From assembly GCA_002005505.1 (NCBI GenBank), contig KV908540.1, positions 1 to 64,000 on the forward strand: a stretch of DNA of 64,000 nt. Reading direction: 5' to 3'. Positions within the stretch are counted from its first letter, which is position 1; each line of letters begins with the position of its first letter. The notes under the pieces were generated by a model. That model saw only the letters and a list, made by a program, of their open reading frames with translations, searched no databases and was not told the DNA's origin. Of this stretch, positions 62,301 through 64,000 are shown in pieces. The stretch comes from Botryococcus braunii. Lineage: Eukaryota > Chlorophyta > Trebouxiophyceae. A program made the position numbers and the translations under genes.

Positions 62301-62563
62301 TTGCAGTGGGCCCGGCATGCCGGAAGAGATCTGCTCCTGGCGAGAACCTTGCTCACGTGTAAAAACAAAAGTGGGCCATGTACCTGGCCCCGGCACACGG
62401 GGAGGAAAAGGTTGTGTAAGAGCAACAAGCACATTTCGAAAATACAACACGTCTTGCCGACACAGAGGCGTCGTTCCCCCCAACAACAGAAGGTGCCTAT
62501 GACGACGCAGGTTGCTCACGTGCTGCAAGGCACGATCCCAAGGAAAGCAATTTTGTTGGCGGT

Positions 62564-62850
62564 TCACGAGAAAGCTTTGCTGGGAGCGCCCATGGTGCGA
62601 AGATAGTCCACAGTCTCCATGTGCTTCTCCCGGAGGGCCTCGTCCAGCGGAGTGGCGCCCCATCTGTCCGTCACCGACAGATCCGCTCCCCCAATCTCCA
62701 CCAGCAGCCGCACCTGCCCCAGCCCGCCCCGACCTCTTCTCAACCCACAGCCTGTCTGCAAACCGCCGGCAAGCGCAGCGAACGCACTGGAAAACTCCCA
62801 ACCCCTCCTTTCGGGGGAACCCCCCCCCTTCTCTCTCTCCCTCTCTCTCT

Positions 62851-62930
<80 letters not shown>

Positions 62931-62986
62931 CCCCCTTCTCCCTCTCCCCCGGGGGGGGGGGGAAAGAGGGGGGTGTGTGCATAAGC

Positions 62987-63061
<75 letters not shown>

Positions 63062-63307
63062 TGTGCAAATAAGGGCAGGTGAGGGGGGGGGAGTGGAGGG
63101 CGCACCATGTCGGTGAGGCCCTCAGAGGCGGCTATGTGGAGAGCGGTACGCTTGTCATAGTCGCCGGAGTCCAGTTTTGCACCGGCCTGCAGATAGGCTT
63201 GCAGCATCTCCATGTCCCGTTTGTACACGCAATTGCACAGCTCGGACGCTGTCTGTCCCTCATCCCAGGAGAGCCTGTACCCCAGGCTTTTAAATTTAAT
63301 GTCATTT
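62564..63307 (-). CDS. Ankyrin-repeat protein, last two exons (5' part beyond window)
   Basis: Minus strand. Exon 63307-63106 encodes an ankyrin repeat (ELCNCVYKRDMEMLQAYL, GDYDKRTALHIAASEG); exon 62713-62564 encodes the next one (ADLSVTDRWGATPLDEAL, VDYLRTMGA) and the stop at 62564-62566. The intron (62714-63105) starts GT, ends AG and is in phase 0, joining LTDM to VRLLVE with the normal repeat spacing. The upstream acceptor is at about 63308. The DYDxRTALHxAA and DRWGxTPLDEAL pattern resembles the C-terminal ankyrin pair of glutaminases, asparaginases and some channels. No catalytic domain is visible, so the family is unresolved. The whole intron is packed with CT and GT microsatellites and C and G runs. 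Confidence 0.82.
62861..63058. repeat. CT and GT microsatellites in the ankyrin gene intron
   Basis: (TC)n at 62861-62928, a C-run/G-run junction at about 62946-62962, then (GT)n at 62989-63058, all within the 392-bp intron. Confidence 0.95.
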
Positions 63308-64000
63308 CTGCCCCACCCTTGCCGTAACTTGCCATGGGCTACATCCCCATGCTCCCCTTCTGCCCACATGAAGCAATCCCACAATCCCCGGTCCCATTTG
63401 CGACACCCTTTGCTCCGTTTCAAATCACATGGAGCAATTCCACAATTCCTCCTATGTATATACCACAGCCTTTGCTCCCCATTTAGTCCCATGAAGCATT
63501 TCTGCAATCCCCCCATCTATATGCCACATCCTGTGCTCCCCATCTAGTCACATGAAGCACTTCCGCAGTCCCCCTATCTCTATGCCACATCCTTTGCTCC
63601 CCTTGTATTCACAATTTGCAGTTCCACCTTGCCCCTACCCACATGCCACATCCTCCCCATCTAATCACATGAGGCATTCCCGCATTCCCCCTATCTCTAT
63701 GCCACATCCTCTGCTTCCCGTATATCCACATTAGGCACATCCAAATCCATCTGATTCCCCAAACAGCAAACCCCCAATCCCTATAGTAAATCTTAAATCC
63801 CCAAAACAATAAGCCCCCAAGCCCTACTGTAAATCCTGAATCCTTGAACACCAAGCCACCAAATCCCTCCTCCTATAAGCCCTGATTCCCCAAAACATTA
63901 AGCCCCCAAATCCCTACTCCTGAAAACCCTGATATTTGAAGAAATCAGCCCTATTCCCAAACCCCCAAAGCTCCACCCCCAATGCCTCAGGTTTGCAGCA
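63308..64000. repeat. Degenerate minisatellites at the right edge
   Basis: From about 63330 to 63735, units of roughly 60 bp carry CACATGAAGCA, GCAATCCCCC and ATGCCACATCCT. From about 63750 to 63960 a second array has shorter units with CCCCAAA, AAGCCCCCAAATCCCT and CCTGA words. Both are C-rich on this strand. Apparent reading frames across them only mirror the repeats. Confidence 0.7.

Overview
The window is eukaryotic nuclear DNA from a large, repeat-rich genome. There are no operons, bacterial signals or rRNA, and I found no intact tRNA gene. Two Ty1/copia and four Ty3/gypsy-type element families with chromodomains, primer sites fitting an initiator-Met-type tRNA, GT-AG introns and many long GT, GA and AC microsatellites would suit a green alga or other member of the green lineage. 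That placement is an inference; nothing in the window names the species.

Bases 2653-41422 are one insertion event that became a nest. A 7.3-kb Ty1/copia element (D, minus strand, TSD GAAAG) sits in a purine-rich host tract. Two gypsy elements entered its single long reading frame: B-I (4938-19387, minus, TSD ATTCC) and C (19884-36858, plus, TSD TGGGG). B-I was then hit by a 615-bp TRIM (F, 5628-6242, TSD AGCAA), a gag-only element (H, 7059-9388, TSD GCAGA) and a chromodomain gypsy (G, 10810-16427, TSD GGTCC). C was hit by a second copy of B (B-II, 24378-35160, TSD TTAAG), which in turn carries a deleted copia (E, 28576-33550, TSD AATAA). All eight elements have TG...CA LTRs and perfect 5-bp target duplications, and the two B copies supply each other's empty sites. 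When the insertions are discounted, the D gag-pol frame is open from end to end. Most other elements are defective: B lacks most of gag, C lacks most of integrase, E lacks nearly all coding sequence, and G is full of stops. Movement of several families must therefore have depended on proteins supplied in trans.

The left flank (1-2652) is host DNA with no gene I can support. The right flank (41423-64000) is host DNA packed with microsatellites, but it holds a tandem pair of diverged multi-exon genes on the plus strand (conserved exons at 42551-46170 and 51734-54871). They have matching exon lengths, intron phases and a C-terminal Cys-rich motif, and belong to no family I recognise. An orphan piece of a third terminal exon follows at about 54955-55066. 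At the right edge, the last two exons of an ankyrin-repeat gene lie on the minus strand (62564-63307), with the 5' part beyond the window. Between these lie a 32-bp perfect palindrome, minisatellites and repeated C-run/G-run junctions.
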